Shown: one piece after another, positions 8,215 to 16,743 of the stretch
Position numbering within the stretch: the first letter of the stretch is position 1
Layout: the number at the start of each line of letters is the position of its first letter
DNA from: an uncultured Arenicella sp.
Lineage (GTDB): Bacteria; Pseudomonadota; Gammaproteobacteria; Arenicellales; Arenicellaceae
DNA: 62,234 bases
Assembly (NCBI GenBank): GCA_937974565.1
Contig: CALJWL010000033.1
Span: 1-62,234 of the forward strand
Direction: 5' to 3'
Translations under genes and position numbers: made by a program
Notes under the pieces: model-generated
What the model saw: the letters and a program-made list of their open reading frames with translations, nothing else
What the model was told of the DNA's origin: nothing
The model's database searches: none

Positions 8215-9756
8215 ATGGAAGCGTTAGAGTTTGAACCTCAAAGAAACATTCGATCATTAGCGATGATTCGCACCCGAACTGTGGTGGGAGTTGATGCTTT
8301 ACCAGTGATTGTTGAAGTACACCTAGCGAATGGTTTGCCATCATTTTCAACGGTGGGTCTGCCTGAAGCCGCCGTTAAAGAGAGTAAGGACCGAGTTCGA
8401 GGTGCCATATTGAACTCTGGCTTTGAATTTCCAGCCAAACGCATTACCGTTAACCTTGCTCCGGCTGATTTACCCAAAGCGGGCGGTAGATTTGATTTAC
8501 CCATTGCCATCGGTATTTTACTGGCGTCAGGGCAATTACCAGCGGCTAAAATTGATGCTACTGAATTGGTGGGGGAACTGGCCTTAAATGGTCAACTCAG
8601 AAGAATCTCCGGGGTATTACCAACCGCTCTTGCTTGTGGCCGTTCGGGAGCCGATTTGATAGTGCCAAGTGCCAATGCAGCAGAGGCTAGTTTGGCCGAA
8701 GATACATCAATTCGCCATGCAGGCCATTTACTTCACGTGTGCAAACAATTAGTCGGGCAGGGAGAGCTTGAGTTTTGTTCAAATGAGCAAATCTCAGTGC
8801 CTGTTTCTAAAGCTGTCGCGAACATAGCCGATGTGAAAGGTCAGGCGCACGCAAAACGCGCATTGGAGATATCGGCGTCTGGTGGGCACAGCCTTATCTT
8901 CGTTGGGCCGCCAGGAACAGGTAAAAGTATGCTGGCATCAAGGCTGCCTGGTATTCTGCCTGAGTTAACTCAACAAGAAGCATTGGCGACCGCTGCTATA
9001 CAGTCCGTTGCATACGGTGAGTTTAACATTGCTAATTGGAAACAACGCCCAATGCGTTCTCCACACCATTCGTGTTCGTCTGCGGCCTTAGTCGGAGGAG
9101 GTTCGATACCAAAACCTGGTGAAATATCCAAGGCTCATAATGGCGTACTTTTTTTGGACGAACTCACTGAATTCTCTCGCGTGGCACTGGAGCAATTACG
9201 CGAACCCTTAGAAACAGGGGAAGTGAATATCGCCAGAGCCTCTCAATCGATAAACTACCCAGCTGACTTCTTACTAATAGCCGCATGCAACCCATGTAAG
9301 TGTGGCTTTTTAGGTGATGGCACAGATCGTTGTCAATGCAGTGCGTCAAGTATAGAAAAATACCGTGCCAAACTATCTGGCCCAATGCTAGATCGCATTG
9401 ATATGCATCTGCATCTAATGCGAGTAGACATGAGAACCCTACAGTCCAAAGAAGAAAATAACGAAACTTCAGGTCAAATAAAACAAAGAGTGATTCGCGC
9501 AAGAAAATTTCAAATACAACGACAAGACAAGCTAAATTCCCAACTTTCAAGTAAAGAGCTTGAAACCTACTGCGCCTTAACTGAAGACCATCTTAACTTT
9601 TTGGCATTGGTATGCGAAAAACTAAACATGTCCGCCAGAGCCTATCATCGAATCTTAAAACTAGCGCGTACAATTGCGGATATGTCCAATGAAGAGGTGG
9701 TTGATAAAAAGCACCTTATGGAAGCGATAGGGTTTCGAAGTTTAGATAGGAAATAA
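8215..9756 (+). CDS. comM: YifB/ComM family Mg-chelatase-like AAA+ ATPase
   Basis: 513 aa, typical for ComM. The N-terminal ChlI-like domain contains VEVHLANGLPSFSTVGLPEAAVKESKDRV. The AAA+ core has Walker A GPPGTGKS near residue 232, Walker B VLFLDELTEF and a four-Cys patch (CNPCKCGFLG...CQC). The C-terminal Mg-chelatase lid domain contains LNMSARAYHRILKLARTIAD. ComM is a hexameric helicase that promotes branch migration when divergent DNA is integrated during natural transformation. The ATG at 8215 follows AAGGAGAG at good spacing and adds about 15 residues to the usual N-terminus. The neighbourhood with ubiK and glnK-amtB is as in pseudomonads. Confidence 0.92.
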   Translation: MEALEFEPQRNIRSLAMIRTRTVVGVDALPVIVEVHLANGLPSFSTVGLPEAAVKESKDRVRGAILNSGFEFPAKRITVNLAPADLPKAGGRFDLPIAIGILLASGQLPAAKIDATELVGELALNGQLRRISGVLPTALACGRSGADLIVPSANAAEASLAEDTSIRHAGHLLHVCKQLVGQGELEFCSNEQISVPVSKAVANIADVKGQAHAKRALEISASGGHSLIFVGPPGTGKSMLASRLPGILPELTQQEALATAAIQSVAYGEFNIANWKQRPMRSPHHSCSSAALVGGGSIPKPGEISKAHNGVLFLDELTEFSRVALEQLREPLETGEVNIARASQSINYPADFLLIAACNPCKCGFLGDGTDRCQCSASSIEKYRAKLSGPMLDRIDMHLHLMRVDMRTLQSKEENNETSGQIKQRVIRARKFQIQRQDKLNSQLSSKELETYCALTEDHLNFLALVCEKLNMSARAYHRILKLARTIADMSNEEVVDKKHLMEAIGFRSLDRK

Positions 9757-10225
9757 TCAAACTATTCGCATAAAAATATTGCTGAATTAGTGTAATAAAA
9801 CGGAGAAGTTTAGATGGTTGTAGCGGTCAGTTCGCAGCAGTGAAGTTCGACCGCACAGGTAAGTGATGCTCGCCTTGATCGATAAACATCGCGTTATGGT
9901 GTCGAGCCAATCTGCGTAGTTTTGCCGATGTTCAGCGAGCGTGGGAGAGAACCGCTAAGTTTTCGCAAGGTTTGGCCGCAATTGAATCGAGGGTTGATTC
10001 CAGTCGGTCACTGGAGGGTTGAAAGGCTAATAAAACAGTTAAGTCTTGAAGGAATGCGTAATAGAGAGTGCGTAAAATGAATTACCTCATCCAAAACTTT
10101 TCATTAATCGGAGCAGAAGGCCAATCTTATTTATAGACAATTAAGTTTTCCCGTATATGATCGACCCGTCGATGAAAGTTCTTTCATCGTGAAATTAACA
10201 AAGACAACTTTTTGGGTTAAATAAC
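9757..10225. other. Long non-coding stretch with short hairpins, upstream of the roadblock/BLUF operon
   Basis: 469 bases without a supported gene. There are two obvious inverted repeats: gcggtc (9823-9828) with gaccgc (9849-9854), and ccagt (10000-10004) with actgg (10010-10014). Base composition is more GC-rich than the genes that follow. It may contain the operon promoter and perhaps a small RNA, but I cannot assign a family. Confidence 0.35.
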
Positions 10226-10585
10226 ATGGCAAATATAGATGCAAGTTTAAAGGAACTTTTGGCGATTGATGGAGCAGCAGGAGGTTGTATTGTTGATTAT
10301 GCTTCTGGCATGTCTCTGGGTTCGGCTGGTTCTGGGGTTGACTTAGAGTTGGCGGCAGCCGGAAACTCTCAAGTGGTAAAAGCAAAAATGGAAACAATGA
10401 AATCATTGGGTATTAAGGGTGAAATACACGATATTTTAATTACTCTTGATACACAGTTACACATTATTCGCCCAACATCTAAGCACACAGGTCTATTCAT
10501 ATACCTAGTGCTTGATAAAGCGAAAGCCAATCTGGCATTGGCTCGTCGCAAAGTACAGAGCGTGGAAAACAACCTAGAAGTTTAG
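10226..10585 (+). CDS. Roadblock/LC7-like protein (first of the photoreceptor operon)
   Basis: 119-aa cytosolic protein without signal peptide or membrane helix. The order helix (IDASLKELLAIDG), strand-turn-strand (GGCIVDYASGMSLGSAG), long helix (VVKAKMETMKSLG), two strands (DILITLDTQLHIIRPT, GLFIYLVLD) and C-terminal helix (ANLALARRKVQSVE) is the roadblock/LC7 topology. The V-D-Y-x-S-G-M-x-L-G phrase is familiar from roadblock proteins of actinobacteria and other phyla. Such proteins act as GTPase-activating or scaffold partners of small Ras-like GTPases (MglB with MglA, Cvn proteins). It is followed at a distance by BLUF, GTPase and a second roadblock gene on the same strand. A direct role is inferred from context. 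Confidence 0.7.
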   Translation: MANIDASLKELLAIDGAAGGCIVDYASGMSLGSAGSGVDLELAAAGNSQVVKAKMETMKSLGIKGEIHDILITLDTQLHIIRPTSKHTGLFIYLVLDKAKANLALARRKVQSVENNLEV

Positions 10586-10613
10586 GTATTATAGTTTCTG
10601 AGGAGAGTCAGGT

Positions 10614-10649
10614 ATGAGCAACCTTTCCTTACAAAAACCAGTTGTTTGA
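10614..10649 (+). CDS. Possible 11-codon leader peptide or decayed gene start
   Basis: ATG at 10614 has a strong Shine-Dalgarno (AGGAG 10601-10605, eight bases away) yet encodes only MSNLSLQKPVV before TGA 10647. It lies between the first roadblock gene and the long hairpin at 10663-10730. It may be an attenuator-type leader peptide that couples ribosome position to hairpin folding, or the remnant of a gene broken by a frameshift: the next frame continues CLIGKTSITALI, loosely P-loop-like. Both readings are speculative. Confidence 0.3.
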   Translation: MSNLSLQKPVV

Positions 10650-10662
10650 TTGGTAAAACAAG

Positions 10663-10730
10663 TATCACTGCTCTAATTATAAGTCCCCCCCCCCTAGCAT
10701 GAAAAAGGGACTCTAATTAGAGCAGTGGTA
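10663..10730 (+). repeat. Long imperfect inverted repeat with C10 tract in the BLUF gene leader
   Basis: The left arm 10663-10687 (tatcactgctctaatta..) pairs with the right arm 10707-10730 (..taattagagcagtggta) along about 24 positions. The main irregularities are one C/T change that still allows G-U pairing and a small bulge near the top. The loop region begins with a run of ten C (10685-10694). There is no U-run after the right arm, so it is not a classic terminator. It may be an RNA control element, or a tiny palindromic mobile element. Confidence 0.85.
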
Positions 10731-10823
10731 ACTGCAGTGGTGCTAGATAGGTTTTCCCTTAGCCATGAAATGAGTTCCTTCGATGTGGTTAGGGTAGATT
10801 CTTAGTAACCAAAGGGTTGGTCA

Positions 10824-11552
10824 ATGAAGTGTATTACTTATGTCAGTAAGGTGGTTGCTAGACAAAATGGAGCAACAATCCCGACTGGACTCTCGCAAAT
10901 TTTTAGGAGTGCTCGAAAGAACAATGTGTATTTCAATATTACAGGTGTTCTGTCTTATCGTAACGGGTACTACATACAGGTGCTTGAGGGAAACAACGAG
11001 GATCTTGATCGATTATTTTCCATGATCGCTTCAGACTCTAGACACGAACAAGTAGTAGTTTTACTGGATTTTCCTATTTCAGAACGCTCTTTTGCTGAGT
11101 GGGATATGAAGCTATTAGAATCAGTCCAAAAGGATTCCCGTTTCCTAAGTTTTGTTCAGAAGTATAATAAACAGATTTCGTCCCTCTCTAATGGGCAATT
11201 AGAAACCCTCGGGCACTTCTACAAACCTGGTAGTTTATCGAACGAAAAATTAGGCGGGTATAATGCCAAAGACCTAATGCTAAACGCTTGGCCAGATTTT
11301 AGGGTCGTAAAACAAACGCCTGTTATTATTGAGTTGTGTGCGAGATTAACAAAGCAACCATACCCTTATGCGAGCTTGCTGGACAGTGGGCACTTTGGCA
11401 CTCAGAAACAGCTGGACAAAATTTTGAACGGGTTTGAAACGTTAGGAATACTGAGAGTTACCCAAGCTGGGAATGATGGGAATAATGCTAATGGCAAGCA
11501 ACAACCCAATCGGTTCTATTTGAAAATGAAAGACTTTTTGAGACTGAGTTAG
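10824..11552 (+). CDS. BLUF-domain blue-light photoreceptor with C-terminal extension
   Basis: 242-aa cytosolic protein. Residues 1-98 are a BLUF flavin-binding domain. Tyr6 (ITYVSK), Asn34 (RKNN), Gln52 (YYIQVLEG) and the W93/M95 pair (EWDMK) occupy the positions that form the FAD photocycle hydrogen-bond network, together with the family phrase [18 protein letters not shown] and DSRH. Residues about 100-242 are not a known enzymatic output (no GGDEF, EAL or cyclase motif). The stretch at 180-215 ([21 protein letters not shown]) could be a small winged-helix-like element. It ends four bases before the GTPase gene, so light sensing is probably coupled to the GTPase and roadblock proteins. The start ATG has only a weak RBS and follows a large hairpin. 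Confidence 0.88.
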   Translation: MKCITYVSKVVARQNGATIPTGLSQIFRSARKNNVYFNITGVLSYRNGYYIQVLEGNNEDLDRLFSMIASDSRHEQVVVLLDFPISERSFAEWDMKLLESVQKDSRFLSFVQKYNKQISSLSNGQLETLGHFYKPGSLSNEKLGGYNAKDLMLNAWPDFRVVKQTPVIIELCARLTKQPYPYASLLDSGHFGTQKQLDKILNGFETLGILRVTQAGNDGNNANGKQQPNRFYLKMKDFLRLS

Positions 11553-11556
11553 CGCG

Positions 11557-12090
11557 ATGGATTATCAAAAATTAGCAATTGTCGGAGAAGTTGGCGCGGG
11601 TAAGACGCAGATGATTGGAACCCTCAGCGAAATTAGCCCGTTCAAAACGGAAGCAGAGTCCAGTATTGACATAGGTAAAAAACACACGACTGTTGGTATT
11701 GATTATGGGCGAATCTCTTTGTCAGAGGACACATCACTAGGGCTTTATGGCGTACCTGGCCAAGAGCGGTATTCATTCTTGTGGGAATTTGTGAATAATT
11801 CGTTGTGGGGTCTTCTCATACTCATAAAATATGGGGATGCACCCGACTACGATAACCTTGATAAGCTTTTTACTTTTTTTGAGCCGAACACCAATCAAAC
11901 GACTTGTATCGTCGCGGTAACCCATTGTGATGATGCGAACGATCAGGGGTTAATAGCACTTGGTCAGGAAATACAAGCCATGCTTGAACACCATGAAATT
12001 GTCGCGCCAATTCTAAATATCGATCCTAGAAACAGAGAGTCAGCACTTTCTGTGCTGCACGTTTTTAATGCAATAAACAGTCAAATTTAG
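11557..12090 (+). CDS. Small Ras-like GTPase (prokaryotic MglA/CvnD-like group)
   Basis: 177-aa GTPase. G1/Walker A is GEVGAGKT (10-17), the switch I threonines are in TTVGIDYG (44-51), and switch II is GVPGQERY (65-72), with Gln69 at the place of Ras Gln61. The Asp of the Ras D-T-A-G-Q motif is replaced by Gly65, as in several bacterial Ras-like subfamilies (CvnD-like G-x-P-G-Q). The base-recognition motif is T-H-C-D (122-125) in place of N-K-x-D. It has no membrane anchor. It lies between the BLUF gene (4-base gap) and a roadblock gene (14-base gap), the usual partner of such GTPases as GAP or effector. It is likely a molecular switch whose state is set by the photoreceptor (inference). Confidence 0.85.
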   Translation: MDYQKLAIVGEVGAGKTQMIGTLSEISPFKTEAESSIDIGKKHTTVGIDYGRISLSEDTSLGLYGVPGQERYSFLWEFVNNSLWGLLILIKYGDAPDYDNLDKLFTFFEPNTNQTTCIVAVTHCDDANDQGLIALGQEIQAMLEHHEIVAPILNIDPRNRESALSVLHVFNAINSQI

Positions 12091-12104
12091 TCTGAGACAC
12101 GACA

Positions 12105-12503
12105 ATGCCAAGTAAAAAAATTAACGTGAAAGCTGAACTGCTTGAGGGAATAAAAGAACTCTGTGCAACCAATAGAGAGGTCATTTTAGTAAGTCTCTCT
12201 ACCGCTGATGGGTTCTATATTAAATCATTTGGATCAAAGGTCTTAAATGGTGAAGCTGACAAATTAGCAGCAATGAGTAGCACAATCTCTTCACTTAGCG
12301 ATTCTTCTGCCAAGCAGATTCTGCAAAACCAATTTGATATGACAATTATAGAATCTGATGCAGGAAATATGCTTTTTGTTAGAACCAACTACCTTGGCCT
12401 GCCGTGCGTTTTGACTGTTGCGGCACAGAGCAAAATGGCGCTGGCAACAGATCGATATAAGACTAAGATCCTTGCTCAGAATATCTCCAATATTTTGATA
12501 TGA
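12105..12503 (+). CDS. Roadblock/LC7 domain protein (GTPase partner)
   Basis: 132-aa protein with a clear roadblock/LC7 fold. The helix ELLEGIKELC is followed by EVILVSLSTADGFYIKSFG, the helix LAAMSSTISSLSDSSAKQIL, the strand pair FDMTIIESDAGNMLFVRT and VLTVAAQS, and a C-terminal helix. The D-K-L-A-A-M-S-S-T motif is typical of MglB/Cvn-type proteins, which bind Ras-like GTPases and stimulate GTP hydrolysis. The gene directly follows the GTPase gene. It is much closer to canonical roadblock proteins than the 119-aa protein at 10226, so the operon has two different ones, possibly forming heterodimers or acting at different steps. Confidence 0.82.
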   Translation: MPSKKINVKAELLEGIKELCATNREVILVSLSTADGFYIKSFGSKVLNGEADKLAAMSSTISSLSDSSAKQILQNQFDMTIIESDAGNMLFVRTNYLGLPCVLTVAAQSKMALATDRYKTKILAQNISNILI

Positions 12504-12510
12504 CCAAAAA

Positions 12511-13254
12511 ATGAAAATAGAAATTCGACTTACGGAAATTCGAGACATTCTTGAAAAAGAAAAAATGAATACTATTTACCCTTTTTATATTAATTGGGTA
12601 AAGACTTTGCTTCCTTTTTGGAAAGAAGCGGTCATTAGAATTGGTAATTTAAAAGACTTTGACCAAAAAAAACTTGATAAGCATTTATCTGTAATTGAAA
12701 ATTCTTTCTCTCTAATGGAAGATTGGCGTTTTAAACGTATTAAATATATAAAAGTTAGAAGAAATGAAATTGATAGTGCAATTAGTTTTATTCGGAATCG
12801 GGCGTTAGATAAAGAAGTATCTAAATATTACTTTGCTCCTATTTGTAGAAATGTTGCAAGCCTTTTAAGAACTTCATTATATATTTCAACACACGGTTAT
12901 AGCGATGACCAAATGCCTACTTGTGTAGCTCAAACTATGTATGATTTATCTTCTTGTCATACATTATTACCGTTTGATACAAGTGACTTTATTTGGTTTT
13001 TACCAAAAGATAAATCCATTCACACTGACAATAAAAATGATTTAGATAATCATCATCTAATGTTTGAAAATGCAGGAAAGAAATTTGAAATAATGGATGC
13101 TATCCAAGAATATAATAACGTGGCTGCTAAACTATGGGAGACTTTTGAAAAGCCGATTCCTTGGAATTACCCAAAGGATATTTTCACTCTAGAATTTGAA
13201 AATGTCTCAAAAGAGTTACACCATGCTACTGTGAATGCTTTTCATAATAGATAA
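12511..13254 (+). CDS. Hypothetical AT-rich protein at the end of the BLUF operon
   Basis: 247-aa protein I do not recognise. It starts seven bases after the upstream roadblock gene, so it is probably co-transcribed. It is largely helical, Lys/Asn/Ile/Phe-rich, and has no signal peptide or membrane segment. Features include a repeated E-I-R near the start (IEIRLTEIRDIL), a basic stretch (RFKRIKYIKVRRNEID, residues 72-87) and a His/Asp patch (NDLDNHHLMFENAG). Base composition is clearly more AT-rich than neighbours, with AAA/AAT/TTT codons dominant, and no RBS precedes the ATG. This suggests recent acquisition. Its role could be effector or unrelated cargo. Confidence 0.55.
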   Translation: MKIEIRLTEIRDILEKEKMNTIYPFYINWVKTLLPFWKEAVIRIGNLKDFDQKKLDKHLSVIENSFSLMEDWRFKRIKYIKVRRNEIDSAISFIRNRALDKEVSKYYFAPICRNVASLLRTSLYISTHGYSDDQMPTCVAQTMYDLSSCHTLLPFDTSDFIWFLPKDKSIHTDNKNDLDNHHLMFENAGKKFEIMDAIQEYNNVAAKLWETFEKPIPWNYPKDIFTLEFENVSKELHHATVNAFHNR

Positions 13255-13489
13255 AAACGCTATAGAACCAAAATTTTAAGGAATATGAATATAGTGTTAA
13301 GTAAAACAGTGATACGTTCTAGATTTTTATAGCGCGTGCTTATTATCGTATTCTAAAACTGACTTGTCGGTAGCCGGTATGGTGAATGAAGAACGAATCA
13401 GTAAAGCGCATCTACCTTAAGCTGTTGCGTATCGGGCTGTGAGTACGTATTAATCGCTTTGTTAGCTTCTTCTCTAACTAAGCAAGCCA

Positions 13490-14311
13490 TCAAAATAAGT
13501 GATTTAACGGCCCATTACCTTTACCTAAGTTAAGGTTTTGAGTGAGCGCATTATTGAGGTATTCTTTTGCTTTTTCACAGGCGATCTTCAGTGGTTGCCC
13601 TAAGGCTAATTGCGCGCAGATTGCGGCTGCTAAGGTGCAACCAGTACCGTGTGAGTTCTGGGTGTTTATGCGCTTACTCTTAAGCCAGTTTTTTGAATGT
13701 TCAGTAATCAATAAATCATTGGCGTGTGCGGTGCTTAAGTGCCCACCTTTAGTAAGCAATGATACTTTGTCGCCATTGGTTTTATTAGGCAATGCTTCAA
13801 ATAACGCTAAGCTTAAAGACTCCATAGTGTTGCAGGTCATTGTTTGCTGGATACCTACATCGATACCTTGTGTGCGACACAATGCGATTAGTTCTGCGAT
13901 ATTCGGTGTGACGATATCGGCCTTTGGAATGAGGGTGTCAATAAACACATGTATGGCGTCTTGGTCTAGCAGTGAGGCGCCTGATGTGGCGATCATAACC
14001 GGGTCAAGCACAACGTTTTTTGCTTGATAAGTGGCTAATTGTTCTGCTACGGTCTTTACGATTTTGCTGTTAGCGAGCATGCCTATTTTAACGGCATGGG
14101 GCCTTATATCATCAAATACGGCTTGTATTTGTTGTGCTACAAAGTGAGGTTCAACCACAGAAACCCCATTGACGCCTAATGTATTTTGCGCCGTCAGTGC
14201 GGTTATGGCGGACATTCCATAAACTCCGTGTGCCGCAAATGTTTTTAGGTCTGCTTGAATACCTGCACCGCCAGAACTGTCTGACCCCGCAATGGTTAAA
14301 CAGGTTTTCAT
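13490..14311 (-). CDS. thiD: Hydroxymethylpyrimidine/phosphomethylpyrimidine kinase
   Basis: 273-aa ribokinase-fold enzyme that phosphorylates HMP and HMP-P to HMP-PP in thiamine synthesis. Seen: the N-terminal LTIAGSDSSGGAGIQADLKTF substrate loop, DPVMIATSG, TPNIAEL, and the C-terminal anion-hole motif NSHGTGCTLAAA with the catalytic Cys. It is the last gene of the minus-strand thi operon and overlaps the end of thiF by four bases, consistent with translational coupling. In some species ThiD is fused to ThiE; here they are separate. Confidence 0.93.
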   Translation of the reverse strand: MKTCLTIAGSDSSGGAGIQADLKTFAAHGVYGMSAITALTAQNTLGVNGVSVVEPHFVAQQIQAVFDDIRPHAVKIGMLANSKIVKTVAEQLATYQAKNVVLDPVMIATSGASLLDQDAIHVFIDTLIPKADIVTPNIAELIALCRTQGIDVGIQQTMTCNTMESLSLALFEALPNKTNGDKVSLLTKGGHLSTAHANDLLITEHSKNWLKSKRINTQNSHGTGCTLAAAICAQLALGQPLKIACEKAKEYLNNALTQNLNLGKGNGPLNHLF

Positions 14312-15297
14312 TGCGAAACGACCAACACATCATTAAAGCCATTATTCAATAAGACGGTTGCGGCGACTAATGCACGTTGGCCACTGTGACAAACACAATT
14401 AATTTGTTGAGTTTGGTCTAATTCATCTAAACGTTCGGTCAACTCGTGCAATGGAATATTGATGGCGGTCTGAGGTGGTGGCGTATCGCGATGTTCTTGC
14501 TCGGTGCGAACGTCCAACACCACGGCGTTTTTCTGTACATTACCCAAAGACACAAACTCGGCTTTGTGGGGCGGCTCTTTAGCTGCATTAAAATCGATGA
14601 TGTGTTGGCGGTAATCCCACAGGTCGAGAGTCATTAGTTTACCAAGCAGTTGTGAATCATCGCCGATGATGACTTTAATTACTTCTTGAGCTTGGTAGCT
14701 ACCAATAATACCCACACTTGGCCCGGTTACTCCGCTGGTGTTGCAATTATTAGTATCAGAAGAGGGAGATGGAAACACCGCGCGCAAACTCGGCGCTGGT
14801 GTTTCTTGAGTGCCACAAAAGACACCCAGATACCCGTGTGTGGTTAATACTGATGCACTGACGAAAGGAATGCGTTTCTCAAAACATAAATCATTTAGCA
14901 AGTAACTTACTAAAAAATTATCAGCGGCATCGACCACCACAGTGGCTTGGCTAATAAGACTTTCGGCATTGTCGATGCATAATTTTTGGTTAATTGCGGT
15001 GATGTGTATGTGACTGTTTAATTCGTTAAGTCGAGCTTTAGCGGTTTCTGCTTTAGAGTGATTGACGTCTGACTCTTGAAATAAAATTTGTCGGTGCAAA
15101 TTTGATAAGCTAACCAAATCTGGGTCTACTAAAGTGATGCTGCCCACTCCTGCGCCCGCTAAGAATAAACTCACGGGCGAGCCAAGGCCACCCACACCCA
15201 CAACCAAAACCTTGGCATTTTCTAATTTCTGCTGTGCATTGCCAGCCAGCTGAGGCACCAGTTGCTGACGAATATAGCGGCTACTTGAATCATTCAT
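14308..15297 (-). CDS. thiF: ThiF/MoeB-type adenylyltransferase fused to a rhodanese domain
   Basis: 329-aa protein. Residues 1-235 are the E1-like domain that adenylylates the C-terminal GG of ThiS: ATP loop VVGVGGLGSP, the DPD motif (TLVDPDLVSLSNLHRQ) and DAADNF. Residues about 240-329 are a rhodanese (VVLDVRTEQEH) with active-site loop CHSGQR, which can supply sulfur to ThiS-COSH. Oddly, the two zinc-binding C-x-x-C pairs of typical ThiF/MoeB are missing (APSLRAVFP and no C-terminal CxxC), leaving only NCNTSGVTGP around the usual catalytic region. A MoeB-like role is less likely because the gene sits between thiE and thiD. Confidence 0.85.
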   Translation of the reverse strand: MNDSSSRYIRQQLVPQLAGNAQQKLENAKVLVVGVGGLGSPVSLFLAGAGVGSITLVDPDLVSLSNLHRQILFQESDVNHSKAETAKARLNELNSHIHITAINQKLCIDNAESLISQATVVVDAADNFLVSYLLNDLCFEKRIPFVSASVLTTHGYLGVFCGTQETPAPSLRAVFPSPSSDTNNCNTSGVTGPSVGIIGSYQAQEVIKVIIGDDSQLLGKLMTLDLWDYRQHIIDFNAAKEPPHKAEFVSLGNVQKNAVVLDVRTEQEHRDTPPPQTAINIPLHELTERLDELDQTQQINCVCHSGQRALVAATVLLNNGFNDVLVVSQ

Positions 15298-15317
15298 GTG
15301 TGTTTAACCGTGTTGAC

Positions 15318-15941
15318 CTAGTCGTGCGGGTTTATAGCACGCTGGTCTTTGCTTATTGTTAACCACTGTTGGAGTCGCTTTTCGGGGGTTTTATTGAGTA
15401 ACACGTCGGTAACCACGCAAATAGAGTCCGCCCCTTGTTCGTATACGGCTGAGGCTCGTTCAACGTTTAAACCGCCAATTGCGACTAAAGGAATATGGCC
15501 TAAACGTTGTTTCCACCGCCCAACCTTGTCTACCCCTTGAGGCTTCCACTTCATGGCTTTTAATATGGTGTGGTAAACCGGCCCAAGCGCTATGTAATCA
15601 GGGTCCGTGTCGATGGCAATCTGAAGTTCGGCTTTATCGTGAGTGCTTAAGCCGAATTTAACTTTATGAGCTTTAATCGTTTTTAGATCAGCCTTCACCA
15701 AATCTTCTTGGCCAAGGTGAATGAAGTCACAACCTTGATCGATTGCTATTTGCCAATAGTCATTAATAATCAGTTGGCAGTTAGTCTCATCGCATAAACT
15801 CTTAGCTGCTTTAATTTGGTCACGTACAAATGGCGCGGGTTTATTTTTGATGCGCAATTGCACCAATTCCAAACCCAGGGGCAAGAACCGTTCCAGCCAG
15901 CTAACATCGTCAATAATTTGGTAAAAGCGTGGTAGTGCCAT
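15318..15941 (-). CDS. thiE: Thiamine phosphate synthase
   Basis: 207-aa TIM-barrel enzyme that joins HMP-PP and thiazole phosphate to thiamine phosphate. Motifs: QLRIKN early in the barrel, LIINDYWQIA, FIHLGQEDL, FGLSTHD, YIALGPVYHTILKAMKWKPQG and IPLVAIGGL. It is of the divergent ThiE form with LKAMKWKPQG instead of T-x-T-K. I chose ATG 15941, which has AGGA seven bases upstream; a TTG at 15971 would overlap thiG and add ten non-conserved residues. The spacing to thiF is 20 bases. Confidence 0.88.
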   Translation of the reverse strand: MALPRFYQIIDDVSWLERFLPLGLELVQLRIKNKPAPFVRDQIKAAKSLCDETNCQLIINDYWQIAIDQGCDFIHLGQEDLVKADLKTIKAHKVKFGLSTHDKAELQIAIDTDPDYIALGPVYHTILKAMKWKPQGVDKVGRWKQRLGHIPLVAIGGLNVERASAVYEQGADSICVVTDVLLNKTPEKRLQQWLTISKDQRAINPHD

Positions 15942-15958
15942 TCGCTGATCCTGCTTAA

Positions 15959-16738
15959 TTAGTCTAGCCAAAACGGTGTGCCAGCAACGGGTGTTGAGGG
16001 TTTGGCCATATCGCGCGCTTCGATTGGGTTTGATTGGTAAGCGATCCGACCAGCTTGCACCGCTTGAGAAAACGCAGTTGCCATTTCGATGGGTTTGCCC
16101 GATTTGGCCACGGCCGTATTTAACAGTACCGCATCGTAACCTAACTCCATGGCCTGCGCGGCATGCGATGGTAAGCCAAGGCCCGCATCAATAATTAACG
16201 GTGTATCGGGAAAATAAGCACGCATTGTTTCTAGCGCAAATGGGTTTTGTAGGCCGCGGCCACTACCAATAGGTGATCCCCATGGCATCAATACCTCGCA
16301 GCCTGCATTAAGCAATTGTTCAGCAACGATAATATCGTCGGTGGTATAGGGGAACACTTGGAAGCCTTGGCGGGATAATTCTCTGGCAGCGTCGACTAAC
16401 TCAAACACGTTGGGTTGCAGGTTGTCGTCATTGCCAATCACTTCTAATTTAATCCACGGTGTTGCAAACAATTCGCGAGTCATTTGCGCTGTGGTAATGG
16501 CTTCTTTGGCGCTACGACAACCGGCTGTATTCGGTAAAATATGCGTGTTTGTGTCTTTAAGCAGTGACCAAAAGTGTTGCCCGGCTTGGTCACTGCTTGA
16601 TTCACGGCGGACAGACACAGTGATAATGTCAGTTCCCGATTTGCTAATCGCGTCTTGCAAAACCTTAGGCGATGGGTATTGTGCGGTACCGAGCAATAAA
16701 CGTGAATTGACTTGAGTTTGGTAAAGGCTTAGTGACAT
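15959..16738 (-). CDS. thiG: Thiazole synthase
   Basis: 259-aa TIM-barrel enzyme that builds the thiazole phosphate from DXP, ThiS thiocarboxylate and dehydroglycine. Seen: [32 protein letters not shown], the Schiff-base Lys in [63 protein letters not shown]. These are all family blocks in order. The gene is five bases downstream of thiS in the operon and directly upstream of thiE. Confidence 0.95.
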   Translation of the reverse strand: MSLSLYQTQVNSRLLLGTAQYPSPKVLQDAISKSGTDIITVSVRRESSSDQAGQHFWSLLKDTNTHILPNTAGCRSAKEAITTAQMTRELFATPWIKLEVIGNDDNLQPNVFELVDAARELSRQGFQVFPYTTDDIIVAEQLLNAGCEVLMPWGSPIGSGRGLQNPFALETMRAYFPDTPLIIDAGLGLPSHAAQAMELGYDAVLLNTAVAKSGKPIEMATAFSQAVQAGRIAYQSNPIEARDMAKPSTPVAGTPFWLD

Positions 16739-16743
16739 AGAGA

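Noticed and set aside
13542-14027. 161-codon open frame opposite thiD
   Set aside because: thiD is well supported on the other strand; the frame has Cys/Leu-rich random-like composition.
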